A stretch of 64,000 nt of DNA from Pauljensenia sp018375675 (lineage in GTDB: Bacteria > Actinomycetota > Actinomycetes > Actinomycetales > Actinomycetaceae). A model generated the notes under the pieces. It saw only the letters and a list, made by a program, of their open reading frames with translations, was not told the DNA's origin and made no database searches. Both the position numbers and the translations under genes were made by a program. Positions 1 through 8,198 of this stretch are shown here, one piece after another; the first letter of the stretch is position 1; each line of letters opens with the position of its first letter. The stretch spans positions 248,001 through 312,000 of the forward strand of contig JAPWAE010000002.1 in the NCBI GenBank assembly GCA_041432705.1, given 5' to 3'.

Positions 1-640
1 GGCGGGCGAGCGCGTCGAAGAGCTTGGTCTCGTCGTTGTCCGTCAGGAAACGCACGAAGTTACGATTCATCTCGCACCAGTACGCGCCGAGGACGCCGGG
101 CACGGGCTCGGTCGGGATGATCTCGTCGCGGTTCTGCTCAAGGGCACGACGCGTCTGGTCGTCAATCTCCTCGGCAGGGTCGAACCAGAAGGAGAAGTCC
201 TCCTCGAGCTTCATGTCCGTGAAGCTGTCGAGGTCGACAATGTCCTGGAGACGCTCGGAGGGCTCGCGCACGTCGATCGAGATGACGCCCTCGTCGCCCG
301 CTTCCTTCGCGGCGATGGCCGCAAGCAGCGCGGCGCCCGCGTCGTGGCTGAGGTCCGCGGAGTTCGAGCGGGTCTGCAGCGCAACGAGGATGCGGCCGTC
401 GGGACGCACCATCGCGGGGTGGCCCTCGGGCAGGAGAGTGACGAAGTCGAATTCGACGGCGCCGTGGTCGGCGTCGGTGCGTGCGGTCATCGTGGCCGCC
501 GGGATGAGCTCGCGCATGGCGACCAGCTCGATCTCCTTCGGCAGACCCTCGTAGGGGCGCGCGACGAAGGGGATCGGCGGGCGATACGCCTTGAGCTTGG
601 CGGGATCGGTGACCTTCTTACGGCGGCTAGCTTTACCCAT
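1..640 (-). CDS. DUF5926 family protein (3' part, cut by window edge)
   Basis: The reading frame opens at 640 with MGKASRRKK and stays open to the window edge, giving 213 codons with the C-terminus missing. A basic N-terminus followed by a PFVARPYEGLP segment and a REL(I)PAAT stretch is what I remember of the actinobacterial DUF5926 family, whose role is unknown. There is no clear Shine-Dalgarno; TACGAT at 648-653 lies seven bases before the start codon, so the mRNA is probably leaderless. Family assignment is from memory. Confidence 0.6.
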   Translation of the reverse strand, partial: MGKASRRKKVTDPAKLKAYRPPIPFVARPYEGLPKEIELVAMRELIPAATMTARTDADHGAVEFDFVTLLPEGHPAMVRPDGRILVALQTRSNSADLSHDAGAALLAAIAAKEAGDEGVISIDVREPSERLQDIVDLDSFTDMKLEEDFSFWFDPAEEIDDQTRRALEQNRDEIIPTEPVPGVLGAYWCEMNRNFVRFLTDNDETKLFDALAR

Positions 641-721
641 GGGTGTAATCGTAGCGGGTTTCGCTCAATCGACGAGGTGAGGGCTGGGCGAGCCGGTCCA
701 CGCACCCCGGCCCACGCCTCG

Positions 722-2326
722 TCAGCGGGCGGCGCCCCGGGCGATGACCTCCACGCCGGGCAGGGCCGCGCGGTAGGCGTCGAGGAAACGCTCGTACCCG
801 GCCACGCCTTCGGGGGTGGGTTCCAGAGTCGAGACCGCAGCGCCCGCGAAGACGCGCTCGGAAAGGTACTCCGGCAGGGCGGGCGCGGCCTCGTCCCCTG
901 CGAGAACCGCACGGTAGCGCGCGAGCACCGCGATGCCCCACGCACCACCCTCGCCCGCGGTATCGCCAACGGAGACGGGGATGTTCAGCGAGTCCGCGAG
1001 GATCTGCTGGGCGACGCCCGGGGTCTTGAACAGGCCACCGTGAGCGAAGAGCGAATCGAGGCGCACGCCCTCGTCGCTCAGGATGTCGACTCCGATGCGC
1101 ACGGCCGCGAAGATGCTCATGAGCTGGGCGCGCACGGCGTTGGCGAGGCTCACGCGCGCGTCGGCGGTGTGGGTGAAGACCGGCTGCGCCGCCTCCTGGC
1201 CGACGAGCGGCTCAGCAGACAGCGTGTTGTAGGCCATAACACCGCCCGCGTCGGCCTCGCCCGTGAGCGCGTGGTTATACAGGGCGTCGTAGATTGCCGG
1301 GACACTGACGTCGGCGCCGACCAGGCGAGCAAAGTCCGCAAACCAGCCGACCCACGCGTCGAGCTCGGACGCGCCGTTGTTCGAGTGCACCATGGCGACG
1401 GGCGAGCCGTCGGGCGTGGTCACCATGTCGATCTCGGTGTGCAGCTCGGTAAGGGAGCGCTCGAGGACAGCCATCAGGAAGACGGAGGTGCCACACGAGA
1501 TGTTGCCCGTGCGCTGGGCGATCGCGTTCGTGGCAATCATGCCGGTGCCCGCATCACCCTCCGGCGGACACTGCGCGATCCCGGCCTGAAGCGCGCCGGT
1601 CGGGTCGATGAGCGCGGCGCCCTCGGGTGTCAGCGTCCCCGCTTCCTCGCCTGCGCTCAGCACGGTTGGAAGGACGTCACGCAGGCGCCACGGGACCCGC
1701 TCGGCCACCAGGGCCTCGTACTGGTCGAGGTAGGACTCCACGTAGGTACCGGCTTCCGAGTCGATCGGGAACATACCCGAGGCGTCGCCGACACCAAGGA
1801 CGTGGCGGCCCGTCAGCTGGTGGTGGACCCAGCCGGCCAGCGTCGTCAGGCGGGCGACGCGCGGCGCATGTTCCTCGGAGTCGAGGACCGCCTGGTGCAG
1901 GTGCGCGATCGACCAGCGCAGCGGAATGTTAAAGCCGAAGAGACGGGTGAGCTCATCGGCCGCGCGGCCGGTGTTCGTGTTGCGCCACGTACGGAACGGC
2001 GCGAGCAGGTTGCCCTCGGCATCGAAGGCGAGGTAGCCGTGCATCATCGCGGAGATGCCGATCGAGCCATAAGACGTGGGGGTGACGTCGTAGCGCTCGC
2101 GCACGTCAGCCACCAGGGAGGCGTAGGCGCTTTGCAGGCCGGCGACGACCTCGTCGAGGGTGTACGACCACAGGCCGCCCTCGAGATGGTTCTCCCACCC
2201 GTGACCGCCGGTGGCAAGCACCTCGTGGTCGGGGCCGATCAGGACGGCCTTGATGCGGGTCGAGCCAAACTCGATGCCGAGCGCGGTGTCAGCGGCGGCG
2301 ATGGCGGCGCGGGGGTCGGTGCTCAC
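722..2326 (-). CDS. FGGY-family carbohydrate kinase
   Basis: A 534-aa protein with the FGGY-kinase layout. The N-terminal phosphate-binding loop GIEFGSTRIKAVLIG lies near residue 15, a GNISCGTSVF segment marks the adenosine-binding part, and a glycine-rich AHGGLFKTPG...GEGGAWG region lies in the C-terminal lobe. These kinases phosphorylate a sugar or polyol in the cytoplasm. It resembles ribulokinase- or xylulokinase-like members, but the substrate cannot be read from sequence. I chose the GTG at 2326 because AAGGAG sits just upstream; an ATG at 2347 is possible. The promoter region carries a LacI-like near-palindrome (2364-2379) and a site matching one upstream of the hydrolase gene (2418-2432). 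The neighbouring TetR regulator may therefore control it. Confidence 0.8.
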   Translation of the reverse strand: MSTDPRAAIAAADTALGIEFGSTRIKAVLIGPDHEVLATGGHGWENHLEGGLWSYTLDEVVAGLQSAYASLVADVRERYDVTPTSYGSIGISAMMHGYLAFDAEGNLLAPFRTWRNTNTGRAADELTRLFGFNIPLRWSIAHLHQAVLDSEEHAPRVARLTTLAGWVHHQLTGRHVLGVGDASGMFPIDSEAGTYVESYLDQYEALVAERVPWRLRDVLPTVLSAGEEAGTLTPEGAALIDPTGALQAGIAQCPPEGDAGTGMIATNAIAQRTGNISCGTSVFLMAVLERSLTELHTEIDMVTTPDGSPVAMVHSNNGASELDAWVGWFADFARLVGADVSVPAIYDALYNHALTGEADAGGVMAYNTLSAEPLVGQEAAQPVFTHTADARVSLANAVRAQLMSIFAAVRIGVDILSDEGVRLDSLFAHGGLFKTPGVAQQILADSLNIPVSVGDTAGEGGAWGIAVLARYRAVLAGDEAAPALPEYLSERVFAGAAVSTLEPTPEGVAGYERFLDAYRAALPGVEVIARGAAR

Positions 2327-2363
2327 GTGTGCTCCTTGGGTCTTCATTGACGAGGCTGGGGTT

Positions 2364-2379
2364 GCGTTAACGGTAACAC
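2364..2379. promoter_or_regulatory. LacI-type operator candidate
   Basis: GTTAACGGTAAC (2366-2377) is a near-perfect palindrome centred on CG, about 40 bases upstream of the FGGY kinase start. That shape is typical of LacI-family sugar repressors. No LacI gene is in the window, so the regulator is unknown. Confidence 0.35.
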
Positions 2380-2417
2380 TTTCGCGCGCACCACGATAGC
2401 ACCCTGTGATCATTTAT

Positions 2418-2432
2418 CGGACACTCTGTTCG
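2418..2432. promoter_or_regulatory. Operator candidate, copy 1 (TetR pair)
   Basis: CGGACACTCTGTTCG is an interrupted palindrome (CGGAC-N5-GTTCG) in the promoter region of the FGGY kinase. A close match with the same flanks (TAT before, TATT after) lies upstream of the alpha/beta hydrolase at 3148-3162. The TetR gene sits between the two copies. Confidence 0.45.
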
Positions 2433-2480
2433 CTATTTGCTTCTTGATCCCCTATTACCGGTCACGCATCTACCGCTGAC

Positions 2481-3080
2481 CTAACGGGCGCCGAAGCCCT
2501 CGACGAAGAGCTCACGCGCGCGGTCGATGGCGTCGAGTTCCTTGTCGGTGAGCGGCTTGGTGGCGCTGCGCTCGATGAAGGTAAGGACGACGGACGCGTA
2601 GACGTCCGCGGCCAGTGGAAGCACCTCGTCGTCCACCCGACCACGGGCCCAATCAGTAAATACCGAACAGCACGTGCGATAAAGCTGCTCATGCAGGTCG
2701 CCGTCGCCTCCCACACGGATCGCCAGCAGTGTTTTCAGGGCCTGCCCATTGCGCGCGTACACGTCAGCAAGGTGACGGGCGACGGCGCGGGCGTCGCGCC
2801 CCTCGCCGAACCACAGGCCTTCGAGGGCAGGGGTGATCTCTTCGAGGAGGAAGGACACGACCTCGGCCAGGAGGGCGTCCTTGTCGGTGTAGTGGTCGTA
2901 GAAGGTCGTGCGCGACACCATCGAGGCGGAGCAGATGTCGGTGACGCTCACGTGCGCGTAGGGCTTTGCCTGGCACGCCTTGACGAGGCCGGAGCGGATC
3001 GCCCGACGCGTCTTCCGGATGCGCAGATCCAGGTTCTTCTCGGCCTCGCGCCCGTGCTTATCCACACTCCGCAGGAACAT
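2481..3080 (-). CDS. TetR/AcrR family transcriptional regulator
   Basis: A 199-aa one-component regulator. Residues 20-65 form the TetR helix-turn-helix, with the recognisable VSVTDICSASMVSRTTFYDHY segment followed by a KDALL helix. The rest is a helical ligand-binding and dimer domain of the DhaS-like type. A CGGAGAGAC ribosome binding site precedes the ATG at 3080. It is divergent from the alpha/beta hydrolase at 3208 and lies upstream of the FGGY kinase. Both promoter regions hold the same 15-bp interrupted palindrome, so both are plausible targets. The ligand is unknown. Confidence 0.85.
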   Translation of the reverse strand: MFLRSVDKHGREAEKNLDLRIRKTRRAIRSGLVKACQAKPYAHVSVTDICSASMVSRTTFYDHYTDKDALLAEVVSFLLEEITPALEGLWFGEGRDARAVARHLADVYARNGQALKTLLAIRVGGDGDLHEQLYRTCCSVFTDWARGRVDDEVLPLAADVYASVVLTFIERSATKPLTDKELDAIDRARELFVEGFGAR

Positions 3081-3147
3081 GTCTCTCCGATCAGTTTTCC
3101 ACTATTAATGGGCTTATCCTACGCATAGCGTTCGCGCCGTCCGGTAT

Positions 3148-3162
3148 CCAACACTCCGTTTG
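3148..3162. promoter_or_regulatory. Operator candidate, copy 2 (TetR pair)
   Basis: CCAACACTCCGTTTG matches the 2418-2432 site in 11 of 15 positions, including the central ACACTC and the GTT half. It keeps the TAT and TATT flanks. It lies between the divergent TetR and hydrolase genes, in the position expected for autoregulation. Confidence 0.45.
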
Positions 3163-3195
3163 TTATTGTGCGGTCCACCCCACCCGTGAGCGCGA

Positions 3196-3201
3196 TAGCG
3201 T
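3196..3201 (+). promoter_or_regulatory. -10 element of a leaderless promoter
   Basis: TAGCGT ends six bases before the ATG at 3208 and there is no Shine-Dalgarno, the usual geometry of actinobacterial leaderless mRNAs. The same hexamer and spacing recur at 51017 and 52310. Confidence 0.55.
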
Positions 3202-3207
3202 CGAGTC

Positions 3208-4380
3208 ATGTTCACCGAGTACACCGGCAACCGCCAATTCGACCTGCAGCTCAACCGAACCTTCGCACCGATTCTCGATCGCCCCGGTATGGACAAGGTC
3301 GCCGCCACCACGCTCCCCCGCCTGCGCACAACGAAGCAGATCACGGCGTTGGCCCAGCACCTCGCCGATCGCTTCGAGTCGGAAGGGGATGCGGATGCCG
3401 CGTGGCGCCTCTACGAGCTCGCGGCCTTCTACCTCGGGGCCGACGACCCCCGCAAGCATCGCTTCATCGACGCAATGTCACGCTCTTTCGACGAGGCCCA
3501 CCGAGGCCTCACTCTCACCCGGCACGCGGTCCCCTATCGCGGCGGGCAGCTCACCGCGATGCGGTGGGAAGCGGACCCGGTGGACCGCGCGCAGGCACCG
3601 GTGGGCACCCCGACCACGCTCGTCATGATGAATGGCTTCGACGGGTACGCGGAGGAAATCATCGACTTCGCATCCCACTTCCCGACCCGTCCCTTCGACA
3701 TCATCACCTTCGACGGTCCCGGACAGGGGCACACGGCGGCAGCGGGCATGCCCCTCGAGCCCGAGTGGGAGCACCCGACGGAGGCGGTTTTGGATTACTT
3801 CGGGGTGACCAGCGCGGCCGTGCTCGGGGTCTCCTTCGGCGGCTACCTCGTCATGCGCGCGGCCGCCTACTGCCCGCGCATCACGCGCGTGATCGCCTTC
3901 GACATGATGTACCGGCTCCTGGACGGCCTGACGATGCCACTGCCTCGTCCCCTTCGCCCCATCGCCGAGGCCGTGGTCAGTCGCGCTCGCCCGGCGTGGC
4001 TCATCGATGGTCTCATGGGGATCGCGCAGCGCTTCAGCGCGGACCTGGCGTGGAAACTGCAGCAGGCGCGCCACCTGACCGGACAGGATAAGCCGAGCGA
4101 CGTCCTGCGGGCGCTGGGGGCGTACACGATGGAGCCGCTCGACGGGCAGATTCATCAGCCGTGCCTGGTGATGGCCGGCGACGCCGATCAGTACGTCCCC
4201 TTTGAGCGCTTGGATGACGTGCGCCGGGCGTTGCGGAACGCGGCTTCGCTGGATGTGCGCGCTTTCCACGAGGCGACGGATCCGGGCATGGCGCAACACT
4301 GCCAGGTCGGGGACCTCGACCGCGCCTTCGCGATCATGGGCGGCTGGCTCAGCGAATCGCGACCCCGCAGCGACGCATGA
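3208..4380 (+). CDS. Alpha/beta hydrolase with N-terminal helical domain
   Basis: A 390-aa cytoplasmic hydrolase without a signal peptide. A helical N-terminal part (about residues 1-110) is followed by an alpha/beta hydrolase core. The nucleophile elbow is GVSFGG with Ser209. The likely acid is Asp325 or Asp327 in GDADQYV, and the base is His364 in MAQHCQ. MMNGFDGY near 140 is the probable oxyanion loop. This architecture recalls 2,6-dihydropseudooxynicotine hydrolase-like enzymes, which cleave C-C or ester bonds. The substrate here is unknown. Translation probably starts on a leaderless mRNA. It is divergent from a TetR regulator that may control it, and its last 32 bases overlap the convergent HAD gene. 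Confidence 0.75.
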   Translation: MFTEYTGNRQFDLQLNRTFAPILDRPGMDKVAATTLPRLRTTKQITALAQHLADRFESEGDADAAWRLYELAAFYLGADDPRKHRFIDAMSRSFDEAHRGLTLTRHAVPYRGGQLTAMRWEADPVDRAQAPVGTPTTLVMMNGFDGYAEEIIDFASHFPTRPFDIITFDGPGQGHTAAAGMPLEPEWEHPTEAVLDYFGVTSAAVLGVSFGGYLVMRAAAYCPRITRVIAFDMMYRLLDGLTMPLPRPLRPIAEAVVSRARPAWLIDGLMGIAQRFSADLAWKLQQARHLTGQDKPSDVLRALGAYTMEPLDGQIHQPCLVMAGDADQYVPFERLDDVRRALRNAASLDVRAFHEATDPGMAQHCQVGDLDRAFAIMGGWLSESRPRSDA

Positions 4381-5266
4381 TCGCGTGCATGACGGCGGCG
4401 GCGCCGTCGTTTTCGACGGCGGCCGTCACGTGGTCGGCGTGTGCGCGCACCTCGTCGGAGGCACCACCCATGGCGACACCGAAGGCCGCCCACTCGATCA
4501 TCGCGATGTCATTGGTGCCATCCCCAACGGCGACGGTCCCACACGCGGGCAGGCCGAGACGCTGACGCAGAGACTCCAGGCCACTCGCCTTGGTCACCCC
4601 GAGCGGCTCAATATCCGCCCAGGACGTCCAGCCGACGAAGACCTCGTGGGTGCGCGACACGTCCAGGGACGACAGGATCCGATCGAACTCCTCGCGATCC
4701 ATGTCGGCGGCGCGCACGACGATCTTCGGCGTGGGCGTGGAGGCGAGCTCCTCCATCGACACGATGCGATGATCGCTCCCCTCGATCTCGTTGTTCGGGA
4801 AGGGAGCGGACAGGAGGATATCGGGGTGCGGCATCGACGCGAACACAGAGCCGGGCACGGCCGAGGCGATCTCCTCCAGGATCGGGCCGGGCACGAAGGT
4901 GCGCTCCTCGACGATCTCGCACGTCCCGCCGCTCACGCGCACGAGGGTCGCGCCGTTATTACACAGCGCCCACCCGTCCGTGAACTCCAGGGCGTCGAGA
5001 ACGGGAATCACGCCCTCGAGCGCGCGGCCCGAGGCGATGAGCACCTGGGCACCCGCGGCGGCGAGGCCGTGGATCCCCTCGAGGACGCGCGGCGTCGCCC
5101 CCGCGGGGGTGAGGATCGTGCCGTCAATGTCGAGCGCGACCAGGACCTGGCCCGCCGACGTCGGAAAGTCGGCGGGCAGGGCGGCCGTGGCCTCGTCGAG
5201 AAGATCCTCGAAGGGGCGAGCGACTTCCCCGGTGGAGGGGACCGTCAGGAAGCGCTCTTGGCTCAT
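4349..5266 (-). CDS. Cof-type HAD-superfamily phosphatase
   Basis: A 305-aa HAD hydrolase. Motif I is LDIDGTIL near residue 45, with the nucleophile and acid Asp pair. ASGR is motif II. VTKASGLESL carries the motif III Lys, and VGDGTNDIAMI is motif IV with the Mg-binding Asp residues. The large cap between motifs II and III is of the Cof (IIB) type. Such enzymes dephosphorylate sugar phosphates or other small metabolites; the substrate is not predictable. The ATG at 5266 overlaps the serS stop as ATGA, so translation is coupled to serS. The 3' end overlaps the convergent hydrolase gene by 32 bp. Confidence 0.85.
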   Translation of the reverse strand: MSQERFLTVPSTGEVARPFEDLLDEATAALPADFPTSAGQVLVALDIDGTILTPAGATPRVLEGIHGLAAAGAQVLIASGRALEGVIPVLDALEFTDGWALCNNGATLVRVSGGTCEIVEERTFVPGPILEEIASAVPGSVFASMPHPDILLSAPFPNNEIEGSDHRIVSMEELASTPTPKIVVRAADMDREEFDRILSSLDVSRTHEVFVGWTSWADIEPLGVTKASGLESLRQRLGLPACGTVAVGDGTNDIAMIEWAAFGVAMGGASDEVRAHADHVTAAVENDGAAAVMHAIMRRCGVAIR

Positions 5267-6540
5267 CGAGCGACCGGGCTCAGCACCTCGAGTCCACCCA
5301 GGTAGGGACGCAGGGCCTCGGGCACGTAGATCGAGCCGTCCGCCTGCTGGTGGTTCTCCAGGAAGGCGACAATCCAGCGGGTCGTGGCCAGCGTGCCGTT
5401 CAGGGTGGCGACCGCGGTCATGCCGTCCTCGCGGCGCTCGCGAATGCCGAGGCGGCGCGCCTGGAACGTCGTGCAGTTCGAGGTCGACGTGACCTCCATG
5501 TAGCGCTCCTGAGTGGGCAGCCACGCCTCGCAGTCGAACTTGCGGGCGGCGGAAGTGCCCAGGTCGCCGGCGGCCGTGTCGATGACGCGGTAGGGCAGCT
5601 CGACCTTGGCGAGCATCTCCTCTTCCCATGCGAGGAAGCGCTGGTGCTCCTCGGCGGCGTCCTCGGGGCGGCAGTAGCTGAACATCTCAGCCTTGTTGAA
5701 CTGGTGGACACGGATGATGCCGCGCGTGTCCTTGCCCGCGGAGCCGGCCTCGCGGCGGTAGCAGGTGGACCAGCCCATATAGCGCTTGGGGCCATCCGAC
5801 AGGTCGAGGATCTCGTCGGCGTGGTAGCCGGCGAGGGCCACCTCGGACGTGCCCGTCAGGTACAGGTCGTCGGCGGGCAGGTAGTAGATCTCGTCGGAGT
5901 GCTCGTTGAGGAAGCCGGTACCGCCCATGACCTGAGGGGTCACGAGGGTCGGGGTCATCATCGGCACGAAGCCGTTGGCCAGCGCCTGGTCCATGGCCAT
6001 CGTCATGAGGGCCAGCTCGAGGCGGGCGCCGATGCCCTTGAGGTAGTAGAAGCGGGCGCCGGAGACCTTCGCACCGCGCTTGGTGTCGATCGCGTCCAAG
6101 CCCTCGCCGAGCGCGAGGTGATCCTGGGGCTCGAAGCCCTCGGCTGCGAAGTCGCGGGGGGCGGGGCCCTCGTGGCGCAGGACCACGAAGTCGTCCTCGC
6201 CACCGACGGGCACGCCGTCGACGACCAGGTTGGGCAGGAGGCGCGCGAGACGGTCGGCCTCGGCATCGGCGGCGTTCGCGGCGGCCTCGGCGGCCTTCAC
6301 CTGCTCGGCAAGTTCCTTGGCCTGAGCCAGGATCGCCGGACGTTCCTCCTTGGAGGCGCGACCCACGGACTTGGAGACCTCCTTTTGGGTGGCTCGCAGC
6401 GTCTCGAAAGCCTGCAGGGCCTCGCGGCGGGCGGCGTCGGCCGCGATGATCTCATCGACGAGGCCGGGGTTCGCTCCGCGGGCGCGCTGGGAGGCGCGGG
6501 CGGGTTCGGGGTTTTCACGCAGGGCACGCACATCAATCAT
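5263..6540 (-). CDS. serS: Seryl-tRNA synthetase
   Basis: A 425-aa class II aminoacyl-tRNA synthetase that charges tRNA-Ser. It has the typical MIDVRALRENP start, an N-terminal coiled-coil arm (about residues 30-105), motif 2 around YRREAGSAGKDTRG, and a motif 3 Arg near the C-terminus (ALRPYL follows). The length is normal for bacterial SerRS. The start at 6540 fits the conserved N-terminus. TAGGAT seven bases upstream suggests a leaderless mRNA, although GGGAG is also present. In mycobacteria serS and pheA are also near neighbours close to the replication origin, which matches this arrangement. Confidence 0.95.
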   Translation of the reverse strand: MIDVRALRENPEPARASQRARGANPGLVDEIIAADAARREALQAFETLRATQKEVSKSVGRASKEERPAILAQAKELAEQVKAAEAAANAADAEADRLARLLPNLVVDGVPVGGEDDFVVLRHEGPAPRDFAAEGFEPQDHLALGEGLDAIDTKRGAKVSGARFYYLKGIGARLELALMTMAMDQALANGFVPMMTPTLVTPQVMGGTGFLNEHSDEIYYLPADDLYLTGTSEVALAGYHADEILDLSDGPKRYMGWSTCYRREAGSAGKDTRGIIRVHQFNKAEMFSYCRPEDAAEEHQRFLAWEEEMLAKVELPYRVIDTAAGDLGTSAARKFDCEAWLPTQERYMEVTSTSNCTTFQARRLGIRERREDGMTAVATLNGTLATTRWIVAFLENHQQADGSIYVPEALRPYLGGLEVLSPVAR

Positions 6541-6616
6541 GTCTCCCATCCTATGCCAGGTGAGCGCGCCGTGTCCCCTACCGCACCGAGTTTGAATTTC
6601 ACACGGCGGGTCAGGG

Positions 6617-6768
6617 TTATACACAAACTACATCCCTGGGGTCTTCAAAACCCTGAAAGTTATCCACCTTTGGTGCATAACCGTGTGGACAACATGACGA
6701 CGAGTACACGTCAGCTCGTCTCTGGTGACACGAAGTGCAACGAAAAGCCACTTCACAACCCGTCCACA
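6617..6768. promoter_or_regulatory. Cluster of DnaA-box-like 9-mers
   Basis: The 255-bp gap between serS and the lipid kinase holds four 9-mers: TTATACACA (6617-6625), TTATCCACC (6660-6668), TTGTCCACA on the minus strand (6684-6692) and CCGTCCACA (6760-6768). The last two match the actinobacterial DnaA consensus exactly; the first two differ by one base from TTATCCACA. No dnaA, dnaN or rpmH gene is nearby, so this is not the canonical oriC. Confidence 0.45.
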
Positions 6769-6795
6769 GGCCTACTGCAAGCTAGGCTTGTGCAC

Positions 6796-8115
6796 ATGGA
6801 CGCAATTTACTGGGCACTCGCAGCCTCCGCCGGAGCCGGAGCGATCGGAGTCGCGCGTCTGGCAACCGCTCTCACCCGCAAGCACCGTCGCCGCAAGGCC
6901 CTTGACATCCCCGCATCGGTGGACGACCCGACGCGCGGACGGCCACGTCCCTGGATCATCATGAACCCCTCCAAGCACGAGGATCCCCAGGCCTTCAAGG
7001 ACCGCATCAACCGTAAGGCCAAGGAACTCGGCATCGATCACGTGCACTGGCGCGAAACCACCCGCGAGGACCCCGGCACCGGGCAGGCCGTGCGCGCCCT
7101 CGAGGAGGGAGCCTCCGTCGTCATCGCCGCGGGCGGAGACGGAACGGTGCGCGCAGTCGCCGCCGGCATGGCGGGATCCGGCGTCCGCATGGGCATCATC
7201 CCTGTGGGCACCGGCAACGTCCTGGCCGGAAACCTCTCCGTCCCCGACAACCCCGAAGAGGCCCTCGCCGTCGCGCTCGACCGCAATCACCGCGCCGTCG
7301 ACCTGGCGTGGGTACGCGTCGAAGACGTCACCCAGGAGTCCACTCAGCCCGCCGAGGGCGGACTGCGTCTCGCGGCACGCACCGCACTACACCCCGAAGC
7401 CAGCGCTGCGGACCAGGGCGCCCCGGCCTCGTCGAATGAGCCGCGCGCGGACGAGTACGCATGCCTCGTCGTCGCGGGCATGGGCTACGACGGCGCAACG
7501 ATGGCGGACACGAACCCCGAACTGAAGAAGCGCATCGGATGGATCGCCTACGTGTGGGCCGGCCTGGGTGCGATGGGCGTTCCGCGCATGAAGGCGCGCC
7601 TGACCCTGCGCTCCCCCGCCGCTCGAGTGGCGGACCCCCTGGGCGTCGGCGACCAGATCGCGGGAGAGGCCCTGAACGAGGCCGCCTCGGCGAGCACAGG
7701 ACCCCTGCGCTCACCCGCCGATGAGATCACGCGCGTCGAGGCGCGTTCCGTCATGTTCGCGAACGCGGGCGAGATGAAGATGTTGGTCCTCGCCCCCGAT
7801 GCGGAGCTGTCGGACGGCCTCATCGACGTCATCGCGGTCGACGCGCACGCCGGCCTGCTCGGCTGGGTGGACGTGACCTGGAAGATGCTCGGCCAGCTCA
7901 TCGGCCTGCGTCCCATCAACCTGCCCGTCTCGACCGGCAAGGTCGCGTTCCGCCAGGCGAAGGGCGCGTCCGTCACGGCCGAAGAAGCACAGGTGTGCCA
8001 GGTGGACGGCGACGCGATCGGCCTCGCCCACACCATGCACATCCGCATGCAGGCCGGCGCCCTCGACATCGCCGTGCCCGCCGAGCGCACATGGATGGAG
8101 CTGCTGCCCGGCTAA
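6796..8115 (+). CDS. Diacylglycerol kinase-like lipid kinase
   Basis: A 439-aa protein of the DAGK catalytic family (DgkB/YegS type), which phosphorylates diacylglycerol or a related lipid at the membrane. A hydrophobic N-terminal anchor (residues 3-24) precedes the catalytic domain. That domain carries the nucleotide loop AAGGDGTVRAVA and the GTGNVLAGNL motif. A C-terminal beta-sandwich ends with QVDGDAIG. Residues about 185-220 are a low-complexity Ala/Ser/Glu insert (QGAPASSNEPRAD) whose DNA holds the recurrent GGCCTCGT octamer. The ATG at 6796 has TAGGCT seven bases upstream, a leaderless arrangement. Confidence 0.85.
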   Translation: MDAIYWALAASAGAGAIGVARLATALTRKHRRRKALDIPASVDDPTRGRPRPWIIMNPSKHEDPQAFKDRINRKAKELGIDHVHWRETTREDPGTGQAVRALEEGASVVIAAGGDGTVRAVAAGMAGSGVRMGIIPVGTGNVLAGNLSVPDNPEEALAVALDRNHRAVDLAWVRVEDVTQESTQPAEGGLRLAARTALHPEASAADQGAPASSNEPRADEYACLVVAGMGYDGATMADTNPELKKRIGWIAYVWAGLGAMGVPRMKARLTLRSPAARVADPLGVGDQIAGEALNEAASASTGPLRSPADEITRVEARSVMFANAGEMKMLVLAPDAELSDGLIDVIAVDAHAGLLGWVDVTWKMLGQLIGLRPINLPVSTGKVAFRQAKGASVTAEEAQVCQVDGDAIGLAHTMHIRMQAGALDIAVPAERTWMELLPG

Positions 8116-8135
8116 TTCGGCCCCGTCATAGAGCG

Positions 8136-8168
8136 CGCCCCGACCTCGTCTGACACGAGGCCGGGGCG
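8136..8168. terminator. Bidirectional hairpin terminator
   Basis: A GC-rich stem of 14 bp with one mismatch and a CTGAC loop lies between the convergent lipid kinase and pheA genes. It has no U tract. Both arms contain the CCTCGT/ACGAGG core of the recurrent octamer. Confidence 0.7.
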
Positions 8169-8198
8169 ACGCCTATTGGCTCAGCGCGGCAGCGCACG

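Noticed and set aside
344..2350. Long open frame on the plus strand opposite the FGGY kinase
   Set aside because: It is antisense to a clear kinase gene. Its translation is Arg/Gly/His-rich without family features, as expected from the mirror frame of high-GC codons.
4349..5629. 426-codon version of the HAD phosphatase starting at 5629
   Set aside because: The first 120 codons are the shadow of serS. The HAD domain starts naturally at the ATG at 5266 that overlaps the serS stop.
6541..6795. Chromosomal origin of replication
   Set aside because: DnaA-box-like 9-mers are present, but no dnaA, dnaN, recF or rpmH gene adjoins and there is no AT-rich unwinding region.
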